This document shows positions 46,416 to 57,735 of a stretch of 64,000 nt of DNA, piece by piece. This stretch comes from Utricularia gibba. Lineage: Eukaryota > Streptophyta > Magnoliopsida > Lamiales > Lentibulariaceae. The notes under the pieces are model-generated. The model saw only the letters and a program-made list of their open reading frames with translations, was not told where the DNA came from and searched no databases. How positions within the stretch are numbered: position 1 is the first letter of the stretch; every line of letters begins with the position of its first letter. The stretch lies in assembly GCA_002189035.1 (NCBI GenBank), contig NEEC01000024.1, positions 372,001 to 436,000 on the forward strand, given 5' to 3'. Made by a program: the position numbers and the translations under genes.

Positions 46416-46541
46416 TTCGATGCAACACAAACTTGTAAAAATTAGGGTAGAGTACTCTCCATAAATTAGATTCAAAGTTGTAGAAATATTTTGCACTTTG
46501 CATTCTAATGGAGTACTAGATATGTATGTGCATGTGGAAGC

Positions 46542-46820
46542 TGATGGAGTGGGGGATTTGGCAAATGCCAATTGGAAATGGAAAAAAGATTCCCCTATAC
46601 ACTTCGTAAGGAGAGTGGGGAGTGCCGAAGTGATTTACATGAAAATCGGTAAGGACGGGGAAGACTGCTTCTGACAACCTATCATAGGCTGCAACGACCA
46701 TTGTGGTAGAGTTTGAAAAGTAGCAGAATCATAGGAATGTTAGAGCAGCCGGCAGTTATCTATCAGTAGATCTCGAGTACAGCAATCTGGCACAGTAAGT
46801 AGCCGACACCTGGTGCTATC
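46542..46820 (+). repeat. Tat-type LTR E, copy 3 (5' part)
   Basis: TGATGGAGTGGGGGATTTGG, then blocks shared with 52982-53646 (CACTTCGTAAGGAGAGTGGGG, GCCGAAGTGATTTA). Similarity stops after GTAGCCGACACCTG, before the TATA-box region. Confidence 0.65.
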
Positions 46821-48180
46821 AACAGGACCACGTAAATTTCTTAAAATCGTTGCAAGAAATGAAATCTTCATATCAAATAAATATATAAGCCCTAATGTAC
46901 AAAAAATACAATTTTAGAAAACTTGTATAGTGGGTTTCGAGGTAGATCACGAGTAGCTGGTGCTTGAAAAGTGTTTTAGCAAATGCGAAATTCAGAATAA
47001 ACATTGTGCTTAGTCTAAGCTCAAACTAGTAGCAGTATATAAATTCAATAAACAAAATCAAGTCTCAATGTTGAACTATAAACATGGAATTAACATAAAC
47101 AACACATAAAACATGAAAACCATACAAACCTAACCTCAACCACAGTAAAACATAATAACTTTTGCATTATAAAATGCAAAGAAAATGTGTATCATCACAC
47201 TATGCTACAACGACACGAGACTTGTCCCCAAGTCCTAGCTAAGACTAACAGGAAACTAACTTCGTCAGCGCCAATGGTGAACATAAACAACTTTGATAAA
47301 TTTCGGATGCTTGAGCTATATGAATGCTGGTGTGCATGTCATGTTATCACTCAAATGTGCATTGATAGATTCCTCTCGAGGAGTATTTTTAAAGATTGCT
47401 TCCTCAAGTTGATTCGTGCAAAATCGCTTAGGAGTATGATTGCCAACTCATTTTTCTCTACCTTTTTTTCTTTCTTGTCTTTTTGGAAAGTGAATGGGCA
47501 GCTTGTTTTGGACTAATCCGGGTATAATGTCATGGCACTACTTATTGAGTCTGCACTCAATACCTCATAAGTTGGAGTTATGAAATGGCACTACCTATGA
47601 AATGCTTGGCAAACACTATGAAATGGCACTACCTATGAAATGGCACTCATACCTCATAACTCCAAGGTTCCTCCTACTCATCCAGATTAATCCATCCCTA
47701 CTCACCCTTTCACTACTTATTGAGTCTGCACATGCTCTTTTATTATGTTATGCTCTTTAGAACTTTGATCTCATATATTTTTTTCGAGGGTCTTTTTTTC
47801 TCTATTTTTTTAAGCTGACAACCAGTACCCAAAACGATTATGAAGTCGAATCTAGATGACACTCCCTAGGTTCCTCTAATCATGCACATCTCTCATAAAG
47901 TAAAGGTTGAAAACATGCTCCCATAAATACAAAACGCATAGAAAGCTCATACATCTAAATCATCTCATAGTCATAATGTTCAATCAAATGGCCATTCTAA
48001 GTAGGTTACTTACGTTAAATAATGAACAAGGGGTACTTAATTACTCGTAGCATTGACTAACAGACACTAGATTGCATACACAAACAGGATCCTAAAAAAA
48101 AAAAACTAAAAATAAGAATAAAAACTAAGGTACACGAAATAAGTTCAGCACTAGGTTACTTGTTAAGGTAGGACTCCATC
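46821..48180. other. Unassigned interval
   Basis: AT-rich. A 109-codon forward frame at 47187-47516 shows no known domain. A cluster of short direct and inverted repeats built on 'tatgaaatggcactacc' and 'cctcataact(c)ca' lies at 47549-47672. No RNA gene seen. Confidence 0.35.
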
Positions 48181-48199
48181 ACTCCTGTTTCAGCTCTTG

Positions 48200-49720
48200 C
48201 ATCTCACGAATTAAATCAGACACTTTTTAACTCAATTCCTTAATCATTTCTGGGCAGCAACATTCCATGCTGTTGTGTTCGGACATTGAACGAGCAGGGG
48301 TATTTGAGTAGCCTTCTCCTGAGGTAGAATTTCCGCACAAACCTGCTAAGGATCTAAAAATAAACCCACTCCCTTGAGCTTTGATAAGTCCAACAACTTT
48401 CAAGAAGTATGCATCTAAAGGTACTGTCTTAGTTTCAATAAGGAAAAATTCTAATTCAGACAGTTTCTCAGGACGTAAGATGTGAGCAAGATACGTGACA
48501 ATATGGCAAAAACTCAAGTGTTGAATTTTCTTGCGTCAATAGTCCCTATTCATTTGTTCAGCTAGTAAAAAGTTGAAAGATCCTAAACTGGGAAAAAGCA
48601 CCCTGAATGGGGACATAAGTATAAACAAAACCACATAACAAAGAAAGTACGAGTTCCGTCACCAAAATGGCAAATAAAAGTTTAAGGGAGGGGTCGGTCG
48701 ATGGGTCAACATGCTCTTTGAGCCTCGTAGACAGCTTATCGAAGTTTCAAACATGTTCAGTTGAGCTTCTTGCATACTTTCTTTCTTGCGGAGCAAAGAA
48801 ATCTATTCGAAAGGCAAATTGGTGCACCTGCCAGTATATAAGCAAGCCGATCAGATCTTCAGCATAGATATCAGATAGCTCTAAGAAACAGGCAGAGTTG
48901 ACGAAGTCATTCAAGATTCTTTGCCGAGTTGACTCTTGACTCCATAATTCGGCTTCGAGGGTGGAGACGCGCCCTTTGCGTGCGATAACTCCGAATCGGT
49001 CTCCTCGAACTTGGTCTTGAAGGATTCTTTCTAGGGCATCATTGATTGCCATGCTCATTTTACTAACAACTTTCACCAGCTCCACATCATGACGGGTACG
49101 TTTCCCCAATATTGTTTTCCGGGAACTCTCCTCATCTTGAAGGAGTTCTATCTTCACGTCTTAGGCGGATGGCTTGGAGCTTCAAAACCTTTTTCGTAAG
49201 GGACCCGACCTCCCTTGTCAAACCCCAGCTAAGAGTTCTATCCTAGAAGGTGAATGATAACCGATTTAGGCACTAAGTATATTCGGAATCAGAGGAAAAA
49301 GAAGAAACAAAGCTCCTAGATCCCACAAAGTGCTGATTCTAGAAGAAGCCTGGAAAGGTTTCAAACGTCATCCTCCAAGGTGACCTGCAATTATAACGGG
49401 ATGCAAATTGGAGAGGATGCAGGACCCCTCGCTACATGAATAGGGAGCCTAGAGGTGGAGGGACCTTTTGAGTTAAAGTGCACCTCTGGATCTAGGATTG
49501 CAACAAAATTTGAAGAAGATAGAACTTTCCCCTTTCCTTTCCGAGTCGAGGGGCTGGCTGAGTTGGCTCCCAATTCTTAGAGAACTGCACCTCTCTATGC
49601 CCCTTAGAGAGATAATGGAAGTTATTAGATTGGACTCTCAGCGAATCGGCCTGAAAGAGAAATCAAGGATGAGATCAGAGTCTAAAAATCTAAAGTAGTA
49701 TAATGCAAAAGACTAACATG
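48200..49720 (-). pseudogene. Antisense ORF of a second Tat element (Tat-3), C-terminal part
   Basis: The best frame (48747-49157) encodes RQRILNDFVNSACFLELSDI then YAEDLIGLLIYW, aligned with the other two Tat copies. It begins with a charged helical stretch including ELVKVVSKMSMAINDALERI, probably coiled coil. The nucleotide sequence also matches 36420-36680. The region is interrupted near 49830 by a copia 5' end and continues at 52015. Confidence 0.65.
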
Positions 49721-49829
49721 CGGGGAAGGAACCACATCTAGTTCCTAGACTCTACACATTTCGGTAGAGAAGCATGGTGTAACCAAAGTCTCCAAGATCC
49801 TTCTCCTTACCATCTCCTTAATTCGAACA

Positions 49830-50302
49830 TGTCATGTGTAGTGGAGAGTCTAAAAATGACACTCGTTCTCCTTATGTCAGTGGAAGGAATAAGCTTAATT
49901 ATTTGATAGGGGATTTTTCCATAGGCAACACTTGCACTATGGATATCGATATCCTATCAGATAGGAATCCTGACAACCCTTCCCCTTTCGTTCATAACGC
50001 ATCATTTCCATGGATTTTCATACATAAAGCTCGAAAATCCTAATTGACCCTAGACGCCTTGGTCACAAATAAATTATCAAACATCATATGCATCGATAAT
50101 TCACCAATATGATCATCATAATCAAAATTCGTGCAAAGGCCATCATGCCCCACGACTTTCACATATAAGCCATCATCATGCTGCGCATATACACGTAAGA
50201 TATGATTCTCGAAAGCATCAATCATCAATCAAATTTCGTGCATCCTAGGGCAGCAAAACAATCCAACATAATCAGATTTCGTTCATTACATGCTATTATC
50301 AT
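49830..50302 (-). other. Leader or gag-proximal DNA of a copia element, unrecognised
   Basis: This lies downstream, in reverse orientation, of a copia LTR, primer-binding site and tandem array. A 62-codon reverse frame (50040-50228, with YAQHDDGLYVKVVGHDGL) is the first ORF after the primer-binding site but matches no gag I know. The left border with Tat sequence is uncertain. Confidence 0.4.
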
Positions 50303-50530
50303 GATCGCCGGCAAGGCAACATACGAGAACATCTCGCAAAATCACATGCTATTACGATGATCACCGGCAAGGCAACATACGAGGACATCTCGAAAAATCA
50401 GCAACGATTATAACGTGTCACCGACAAGGCAACATACGAGAACATCTCGTAAAATCAGCAAAGATTCTAATGTGTCACCAGCAAGGCAACATACGAGAAC
50501 ATCTCGTAAAATCAGCAAAGATTCTAACGT
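50303..50530 (-). repeat. Four-copy 56-57 bp tandem repeat with internal hairpins
   Basis: The core GCAAGGCAACATACGAG begins at 50311, 50367, 50424 and 50481, spacings of 56, 57 and 57. Each unit carries TACGAG-AACAT-CTCGTA or a one- to two-base variant; in units 3 and 4 the six-base stem is perfect. The array starts about 20 bases from the primer-binding site. Confidence 0.92.
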
Positions 50531-50550
50531 ATACACATATTCCGTAACTT

Positions 50551-50563
50551 GGCTCTGATACCA
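50551..50563 (-). other. Copia primer-binding site (initiator tRNA-Met)
   Basis: The reverse strand reads TGGTATCAGAGCC, one base beyond the LTR end. This is the standard plant copia site complementary to initiator tRNA-Met. It shows that LTR B belongs to a copia family and that the LTR at 50565 is a 5' LTR. Confidence 0.92.
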
Positions 50564-50564
50564 C

Positions 50565-52014
50565 TGTTGGATTTCTCGTAGACATCGTATGTCTCAATAG
50601 CAACGGAATTTTAAAAATTTTGAGAAACCCCCAACGCAGATCTTGGAATACGGTTTACATCAGACATAGGGATGTTCAAAGTACCTTTCAGATGACTCCG
50701 TTGTTCACCAACCGCCAATAGCAGACGTCCTCTATGGTATCCACACGTGGAGCACTCCGTCGATAACCTTCTCAAGGCTGTTGAATGCTGGTCGAATTTC
50801 TCAGGTGCTAGTAGAGAAAAACGCCTCCTTGTGGATTAGTCTCAGAGAGCACGAAGACCTTGGAGCAGATCTCAAGATCTAAATCTTTTTGATAGATCTT
50901 TTGTGACATATCAAATCATATCTATGTGAGATCTTTTATTTTGAGTTTAATCAATATTAATCTCAAAATAATTCTCTATTTAAATTATCCACTTACCAAT
51001 TACATCTCATGTAATTGTGTCATTCTATTTTATATCGATGACTGACTCCACTATTGTGTGTGACCCTATAGGCTTCCTCAATCAAGGCCATAATAATGGA
51101 TTTATTAATTAACTCTTAATTAATAAAACCCATCATTATCGATCATGAGTGATGTCTAGCAACATATCATGATCCCCAAGATTAAAGAATAATCAGGTGA
51201 ACTGATTGAGTCTTTCCATGTTCAGCCACCATGCAATGAACAGCTTTCATCATACTTATATCTCATTCGGTTCCAGAACATGGGTGTGTGTCTTTCTGAT
51301 GTATTGAACTTATAATTGCATTCAAGCACTAACACTCAATGACCTACTCAAACAATTCGAGTGTCATTACCCTAGGCCCAGGACTTACTGTTAGGTTTTG
51401 ATGCAATTACTTGAGATATGATGTCATCGCTAACATGAGTGATGAATCCTTTATTGATCAATCAACTATCTCCAATCTTAAGGAGTCACATCCCTACTCA
51501 TCCATACTAGGCAAGCCATGGTTAGGCTCCCATTAGTAATGAGCGAAAATGTGAGCTTAAGATCAAGATAACTTTGTTGACCTCAAGTCTAAGCTTATTT
51601 GCACGGCTGTCATATTTGAGATCTTGCTACTGACACTTGATTAGCTTCCCATAGTAGCATCTCGAAGATGAGTCATCCAGTGAATCGATTCTCTAATCGA
51701 CATCCACACATAGGTTCTAGTAATCTCGTTACATCAATTGTGAGAATTATTGCCTAAACTGTTTAGGGAACTCAATGTGTGCCAGCTTATACATATTTGT
51801 GATATCCTCATTTCACAAATAGTCTAGCCAGGGAGAATTAACTTGATCATGAGTGCTTGAAGAATCTCACATTATGATCTCATCATAATTTCTATAGCAC
51901 ATAGATCAAGTAGAGGATTTTATCAATGATATAAATTTGATCACAATTCAAAGTAAATATCAAAAGATAAGATTTGCCAATAAGTTGATTGTCTTTGGAA
52001 CACATACACTAACA
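50565..52014 (-). repeat. Copia 5' LTR B, copy 4
   Basis: 1450 bases, reverse orientation, TGTTGGATTTCTCGTAG to ACATACACTAACA as written on the + strand. It matches 32171-33670 over its full length apart from a few small indels. The Tat antisense region resumes directly after it, with GAATA as the first five bases. The matching 3' LTR is not found nearby. Confidence 0.9.
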
Positions 52015-52640
52015 GAATACCTCTCTTTTTTTGGAGGGTTTTTGAACACACATCTTAACCCACTTTTTCTTGGGAGCTTCGGGTTGGGGAGACGATTGGG
52101 AGTCAGATTGAAGAAGGGGCAAAAACTCTAGATTGGAGCTGGGGGGGAATAATGAAGTTGGGCCATTGCCTATCACGACTGCGATCAAGAACCCAAGAAT
52201 TCGTCAATGAATCTTTTGAAAGCATCATGACCCTAGACTCGTACCAAACGGTATACTCAGTAAGGCTTTGATATACATTCCAACGAGATTCATTCGAGGG
52301 CTTCCAAGGGCCAAAAAGTTTTATCTTCAAAGGGGTTAAGGGGTTTGACCAAAAAGTTCCACCTAGTGCCCACTAGAGAAGCAATCGAGACTAAGGAGGA
52401 TCACCAATTATGATGGGTATTGAGTGCTTTAACTACGAAATCTGGGTGATCCTCAAATCGGTGAAATTGAAAGAGAGTGCATCTGTGCATCAGTGGTTTC
52501 GCCTTAGGGACTGCAACTATGGAAAGTGGGAAAAAATCCACAAGAGACATAGCTAGATCCATACACACCAAAAAGAACAAAAAGGTTATAAAGCAAAAGA
52601 TTGAGTTAGGCACAAGACAGTAGAGCGGAATCGCAAATGT
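52015..52640 (-). pseudogene. Antisense ORF of Tat-3, N-terminal part
   Basis: This matches 63140-63680 of the third Tat copy. Reverse-strand frames include LFGPWKPSNESRWNVYQSL (aligned with PFGRFHPSNESRRDVYRRL) and PNSIFCFITFLFFLVCMDLA (aligned with PNSIFCFTTFLFYSAGMDTG). Hence the reading direction and family are the same. Confidence 0.7.
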
Positions 52641-52724
52641 ATGAAGAAATCAGATTAAAACTTCTGGAAATCTTCGAGTTAGGTGCAAGACAGTATAGCC
52701 AGATCCATACCTAGCCAACTTTCC

Positions 52725-52865
52725 TTTTCACCTTCTAGAGTCCAGCCTTCTTTCTCCTTCTCTTTCTCCAATAGCTTGAAACTTTTCTCTCATTTTGGTT
52801 GCAGCAATGACCTGCTTTATCAGACATCTCATCGGAATTCAACATAATGTGTGCTTCGTTGCAAC
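52725..52865. repeat. Interspersed module G, copy 3 (partial)
   Basis: CTTTCCTTTTCACCTTCTAGAGTCC and the GACCTGCTTTATCAGACATCTC block match copies 1 and 2. As in copy 2, it leads into LTR E through a shared stretch of about 115 bases. Confidence 0.65.
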
Positions 52866-52981
52866 ACAAACTTGAAAAAATTAGGGTAGAGTGCTCTCTA
52901 TAAATCAGATTAAACCTTCAGGAAATCTTTTGCATTTTGCATTCAAATGGAGTACTAAATCGGTAAGTCTTACGTGGAAGT

Positions 52982-53646
52982 TCACGGAGCAGGGGATTCG
53001 GCAAATGCCACGTGAAAATGTAGAAAAGATACCGCCCATACACTTTGTAAGGAGAATGGAGTACCGAAGTGATTTAGACGAAAATCAGTATGAACAAGTG
53101 ATGAGGGATAAATCGGATCAAGTTAATCGGTCTCTGAAAAATAGCCAAAAGGTGTTCTGACACCTTGGCAAAGGCCGACAGGCCGATAAGTGTCAGAGTT
53201 GTCAGCAACGGTCGTTTTGGATAGTCTAAAAAGCAGCCGAATTATGACAATGACAAAGCAGGCGGCGGTTATCCGAAAAGTAGGACCACCACATCTACAG
53301 CAGGCGCAAAAAGCAGCCAACACCTACATAATTCAGAATTCAGTCAGATCAACCTCACCTATAAATATAAGAAACCCCGAAGAAAGTGGGGGTTGGACTC
53401 CAAGCCTTCTAACTTGTATCTTCCCTCACTTCCATCTAGTGAAGTTATTTTCCGGTGAGCTCCGATAGCTCCGTGGTTTTTCTGTTCTCCGATGGTTTCC
53501 ACGTAAAAAATCCTTGTTTTCCTATATTTCATTTAACAGTATCACACCACGCATAACACCTGAACCTTACTCGGATACAACCCACCCAACTATATCCACA
53601 ACCCGAAAATCGATTTCGACTCTAGCCACAATTTTCGCCTTCAACA
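52982..53646 (+). repeat. Tat-type LTR E, copy 5
   Basis: TCACGGAGCAGGGGATTCGG to ATTTTCGCCTTCAACA. It has the conserved TATAAATA at 53360 and is followed by a Tat-like primer-binding site. On its left are module G and the antisense region, that is, the 3' end of a Tat element. Confidence 0.75.
53360..53367 (+). promoter_or_regulatory. TATA box of LTR E copy 5
   Basis: TATAAATA in CACCTATAAATATAAG, equivalent to 17679 and 18123. Confidence 0.6.
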
Positions 53647-53649
53647 TTT

Positions 53650-53662
53650 TGGTGCTCACCAT
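53650..53662 (+). other. Decayed Tat primer-binding site
   Basis: TGGTGCTCACCAT follows CAACATTT, compared with TGGCACCCACCGT at 26860. About 35 bases later the sequence turns into copia pol, so no Tat internal region follows. Confidence 0.55.
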
Positions 53663-53686
53663 CTCGAAATTGTGTCCCAGAAGCTG

Positions 53687-55409
53687 GTTATGTACCAGTG
53701 AGCAATCAACCTGAGCAATCTAACTTGCCAAATGTACCAAGCACGTTTTCTGTCAAAAGATCAATCTGACAACGTAACCCTATTGTGAGATATGGTTTCA
53801 TTGTTGATGCCGAAGGCATGGGAGACCTTATATTAGATGAGGAACCTCGGACTTATGACGAAGCAATCAATAGTGCTGAGTCAAGTAAATGGCTTGTTGC
53901 CATAGGGGCAGAAATGGATTCCATGTATGAGAACAATGTATGGACATTGGTCAATGATCCAGAGGGAGTAAATCCTATTGGATGCAAATGGATATTGAAA
54001 AGGAAAACTGACATGGATGGAAATATATCTACCTATAAGGTGCGACTTGTGGCAAAAGGGTATCGTCAAAAACAAGGTGTTGATTATGGCGAAACCTTCT
54101 GACCTGTTGCTATGCTGAAGTCCATTCGAATTTTACTTGCCATTGCTGCTCATTTTGATTATGAGATATGGTAGATGGATGTGAAAACAGCCTTCCTAAA
54201 TGGAAATTTGGCTGAGAAAGTGTACATGACACAACCTGAAGGTTTCACACAAGATCCTAGTAAAGTGTGTAAACTGAACAAATCCATCTATGGGCTAAAG
54301 CAAGCTTCAAGAAGTTGGAACATCAAATTTGATGAGACAATTAAAGAGTTTGGTTTCTCTCAAAACGAAGATGAACCTTGTGTATACAAGAAGGTAGATG
54401 GCTTGACAATTGTATTTCTCATACTATATGTGGATGACATATTAGTAATGGGAAATGATGTTGCAACAATGCAATCAGTAAAAATCTGGTTCTCCAAGAG
54501 CTTTTCAATGAATGATCTTGGAGATGCGGCTTATATATTGGGCATAAAGATCTATAGAGATAGATTAAAGAGACTGATTGGATTATCACAATCGACCTAC
54601 ATCGATAAAGTGTTAAAGAGGTTTAACATGGCTGATTCCAAGAGAGGTTTAATGCCCATGACACATAAGGCACTTTCAAAAGCGATGTGCCCCAAGACAG
54701 AAGAAAAAAGGGATCAGATGGCTCGAATCCCATATGCTTCTGCTATTGGGTCAATAATGTACGCCATGCATCGTACTAGACCAGATGTGTCATATGCTTT
54801 AAGTGTTACAAGCATATATCAGTCGAACCTTGGAATGGATCATTGGACCGCTGTCAAGAGCATTCTTAAGTACTTGAGAAGGACTAAAGACATGTTCTTG
54901 ATATATGGTGGTAAAGGTCTCCAAGTGGAAGGATATGCTGATGCAAGTTTCCAGTCTGATCATGACGACTTGAAGTCTCAATCAGGATACATATAACCCT
55001 GAATGGAGGAGCAGTCACTTGGAAGAGTTCTAAGCAAGAAACGACTGCTGATTCAACAATGGAAGCAGAGTACATTGCTGTCAGCGATGCTGCAAAAGAA
55101 GCTGTTTGGATTAAGAAGTTTTTCAGCGATCTAGGAGTACTCCCAAATGTTGAGGATGCTATACTCCTATATTGCGATAACACTGGAGCTATTGCAAATG
55201 CTAAGGCACCTTGATCACATCAGAAATCCAAACACATGCTTCGACGCTACAATGTGATCAGAGAGATCATTGGTAGAGGCGATGCCAGAATTGAGAAAGT
55301 GGACACAAAGGAGAATGTAGCAGATCCACTTACAAAGATGCTTCCACATAAGGTCCATGAGATGCACATAGAATCCATTGGTATGAGATACATCAATGAT
55401 TGGCTCTAG
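53687..55409 (+). pseudogene. Ty1/copia reverse transcriptase and RNase H (3' end of pol)
   Basis: The best preserved transposon coding region in the window. Blocks in order are PRTYDEAINSAESSKWLVA, NPIGCKWILKRKTDMDG, KGYRQKQGVDYGETF (stop), MDVKTAFLNGNL, SIYGLKQASRSW, FLILYVDDILVMGND with the intact YVDD catalytic motif, MNDLGDAAYILGIKIYRDR and YASAIGSIMYAMHRTRPDV. After a frameshift near 54990 come the RNase H blocks EAEYIAVSDAAKEAVW, YCDNTGAIA (with a stop nearby) and ENVADPLTK. I count three stops and one shift. Gag, protease and integrase are absent, as the sequence joins Tat LTR DNA at about 53680. A polypurine tract and LTR follow. Confidence 0.93.
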
Positions 55410-55411
55410 TA

Positions 55412-55423
55412 CAAGTGGGAGAT
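55412..55423 (+). other. Polypurine tract of the copia element
   Basis: CAAGTGGGAGAT directly before the LTR start TGTTAGTG, the usual copia polypurine form. Confidence 0.85.
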
Positions 55424-56415
55424 TGTTAGTGTATGTGTTCTAGAGGCAATCAACTCATTGGCAAATCTTATCTTTTGATATTTACTTTGAATTGTGATCA
55501 AATTTATATCATCGATAAAATCCTCTACTTGATCTATGTGCTATAGAAATTATGATAGATCATATCTCAAGTAATTGCATCAAAACCTAACAGTAAGTCC
55601 TGGGCCTAGGGTAATGACACTCGAATTGTTTGAGTAGGTCATTGAGTGTTAGTGCTTGAATGCAATTATAAGTTCGATACATCAGAAAGACACACACCCA
55701 TGTTCTGGAACCGAATGAGATATAAGTATGATGAAAGCTGTTCATTGCATGGTGGCTGAACATGGAAAGACTCAATCAGTTCACCTGATTATTCTTTAAT
55801 CTTGGGGATCATGATATGTTGCTAGACATCACTCATGATCGATAATGATGGGTTTTATTAATTAAGAGTTAATTAATAAATCCATTATTATGGCCTTGAT
55901 TGAGGAAGCCTATAGGGTCACACACAATAGTGGAGTCAGTCATCGATATAAAATAGAATGACACAATTACATGAGATGTAATTGGTAAGTGGATAATTTA
56001 AATAGATAATTATTTTGAGATTAATATTGATTAAACTCAAAATAAAAGATCTCACATAGATATGATTTGATATGTCACAAAAGATCTATCAAAAAGATTT
56101 AGATCTATAGATGTGCTCCAAGGTCTTCGTGCTCTATGAGACTAATCCACAAGGAGGCGTTTTTCTCTACTAGCACCTAAGAAATTCGACCAGCATTCAA
56201 GAGCCTTGAGAAGGTTATCAACGGAGTGCTCCATGTGTGGATACCATAGACGTCGTCTGCTATTGGCGGTTCGTGAACAACGGAGTCATCTGAAAGGTAT
56301 TTCAGAATCCCTTTGTCTAATGTATACCGTATTCCAAGATCTGCGTTGGGGGTTTCTCAAAATTTTTAAAATTCCGCTGCTTTTGAGACATACGATGTCT
56401 ACGAGAAACCCAACA
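55424..56415 (+). repeat. Copia 3' LTR B, copy 5
   Basis: TGTTAGTGTATGTGTTC to GAGAAACCCAACA, 992 bases, directly after the polypurine tract. About 450 bases are missing compared with 50565-52014. The junction near 55555-55567 fits recombination between two GAGATCATA direct repeats present in the longer copies. No target duplication can be tested because the 5' LTR is missing. Confidence 0.9.
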
Positions 56416-57301
56416 AGTAGCAGTGGGGGTGATGAGAGATTATCCTTGAGTTTTTCGAAAGCGACTCGACAATCCTCGTTCCATTCCACAGTATTCGCCT
56501 TTCGGAGGGCCCTTAAGAACAATGCGGATTTGTCTACCAACCGAGATATGAATTGATTGAAGGCGGCTAGCTTACCTGTAAGGCTTTGATATTCCTTAAC
56601 TGTCCTCTAGGGCTGCATTTCACATATTGCCTTGATCTTTGCGGGGTCGGGCTCGATCCCCCTCTCTGATACGTAATAACCAAGGAATTTTTTGCTATGT
56701 TCACCAAAGCAACATTTTAAAAGGTTGAGTTTTAACCCGTATGATCGACATAGAGAGAAACAAAAATCCAAATAAGCCAAACGATCTTCTTCATCCATTG
56801 ATTTCACGATCATATCGACCACATAGATCTCCATGGAGGTACCAATTTCGGAAGCGAAGATTTTGTTCACAAGCCTTTGATAAGTAGCCCTAGCATTTTT
56901 CAAATCGAAAGGCATCGCGATGTAACATGACCGGGTGGCTGGTTGGTCGATATCCAGCATGCAAATGTCCCTTGATATTGGAAACTTAACTTTCAGGTGC
57001 ACGATTGAGGGTATCATGTCGAATTGGTTGATCCCTGGTTGGTCAAGAATGATGTTATATGAAACCTCTGAATCTAATATCAAGAATTCCAGCCTCTCAG
57101 TCCGGTTTCACTCTGCCACACCGAATGTCACGGGTAGGGCTATTTTCCCGACCGTCTGCACAACCTATTGATTGAAAGCATATAATTCCATGCGGATTGG
57201 GCAGATCTCTCCCTCCTTGGATGACGTAAGTAATTCGGGCACCTCTTTCTTCATGATGTTGCAGATGGATCCTTGGTCGATGAGGATCCTTCTTACCTTG
57301 A
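56416..57301 (-). pseudogene. Tat-type protease and reverse transcriptase relic
   Basis: The reverse strand encodes RRILIDQGSICNIM (Tat protease, where D-[T/P]-GSS..I is usual), then LILDSEVSYNIILDQPGIN and PSIVHLKVKFPI. An internal deletion joins this to RT blocks: MPFDLKNARATYQRLVNKIF, MEIYVVDMIVKS (YVDD changed to YVVD, so catalytically dead), YGLKLNLLKCCFG, FLGYYVSERGIEPDPAKI, LTGKLAAFNQFISR. The part of RT before the MPF block is lost. It is bounded by copia LTR B on one side and LTR D on the other. Confidence 0.88.
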
Positions 57302-57735
57302 TGCTTCCGCATACCAGTGTCAGACGTTGCTTGCAAGTCATCCCAAGTTCAACAGAATCACAACGACACAAAATCTCAGACCCTCATTGAAGTGGGAGTT
57401 TTGTTCAAACGAAAAGTAGTAGTTACTTTAGTTTTCTTTTTTTGTTTTTCTCTCTCTAGAGGATTTTTCCTCTAGCTTCTCTTTAGAACCTTGTTTGCGT
57501 TTTCTTTAGTTTGTATGGTCGTTCGCGGCTAGAAAACTTCCGTTTCTAGGTTGGAACACCACCAGATCTATGTATCGTTAGCTTATCTTCACATTTTCTC
57601 TAAATCCGAACAGGTTTCGTATGTCTTCGCGCGACATTGTTGCAGTCTTTCTATAATAGTCCCTTTATTCAAGATTCATAGTTAGCTGATCACTACCCAC
57701 GGATTTTGGAGAGGAGCAAGGTGGAAAGTTGCTCC
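57302..57735 (+). repeat. Athila-type LTR D, copy 3, left part
   Basis: From ATACCAGTGTCAGACGTTGC to GAGCAAGGTGGAAAGTTGC, forward orientation, matching the reverse complements of 518-1414 and 15430-16756. The first several hundred bases of the LTR are missing. It carries a perfect CTAGAGGA-TTTT-TCCTCTAG inverted repeat at about 57456. Confidence 0.75.

Noticed and set aside
47187-47516. Possible 109-residue protein gene
   Set aside because: No domain, atypical composition and no transcription signals. Chance open frame in AT-rich DNA is the simpler view.
50303-50530. CRISPR-like spaced repeats
   Set aside because: The units are contiguous 56-57 bp tandem repeats with no unique spacers, in a plant retrotransposon leader.
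50565-56415. LTR B copies 4 and 5 as the two LTRs of one copia element
   Set aside because: They lie in opposite orientation, and Tat sequence and LTR E separate them, so they belong to different insertions.
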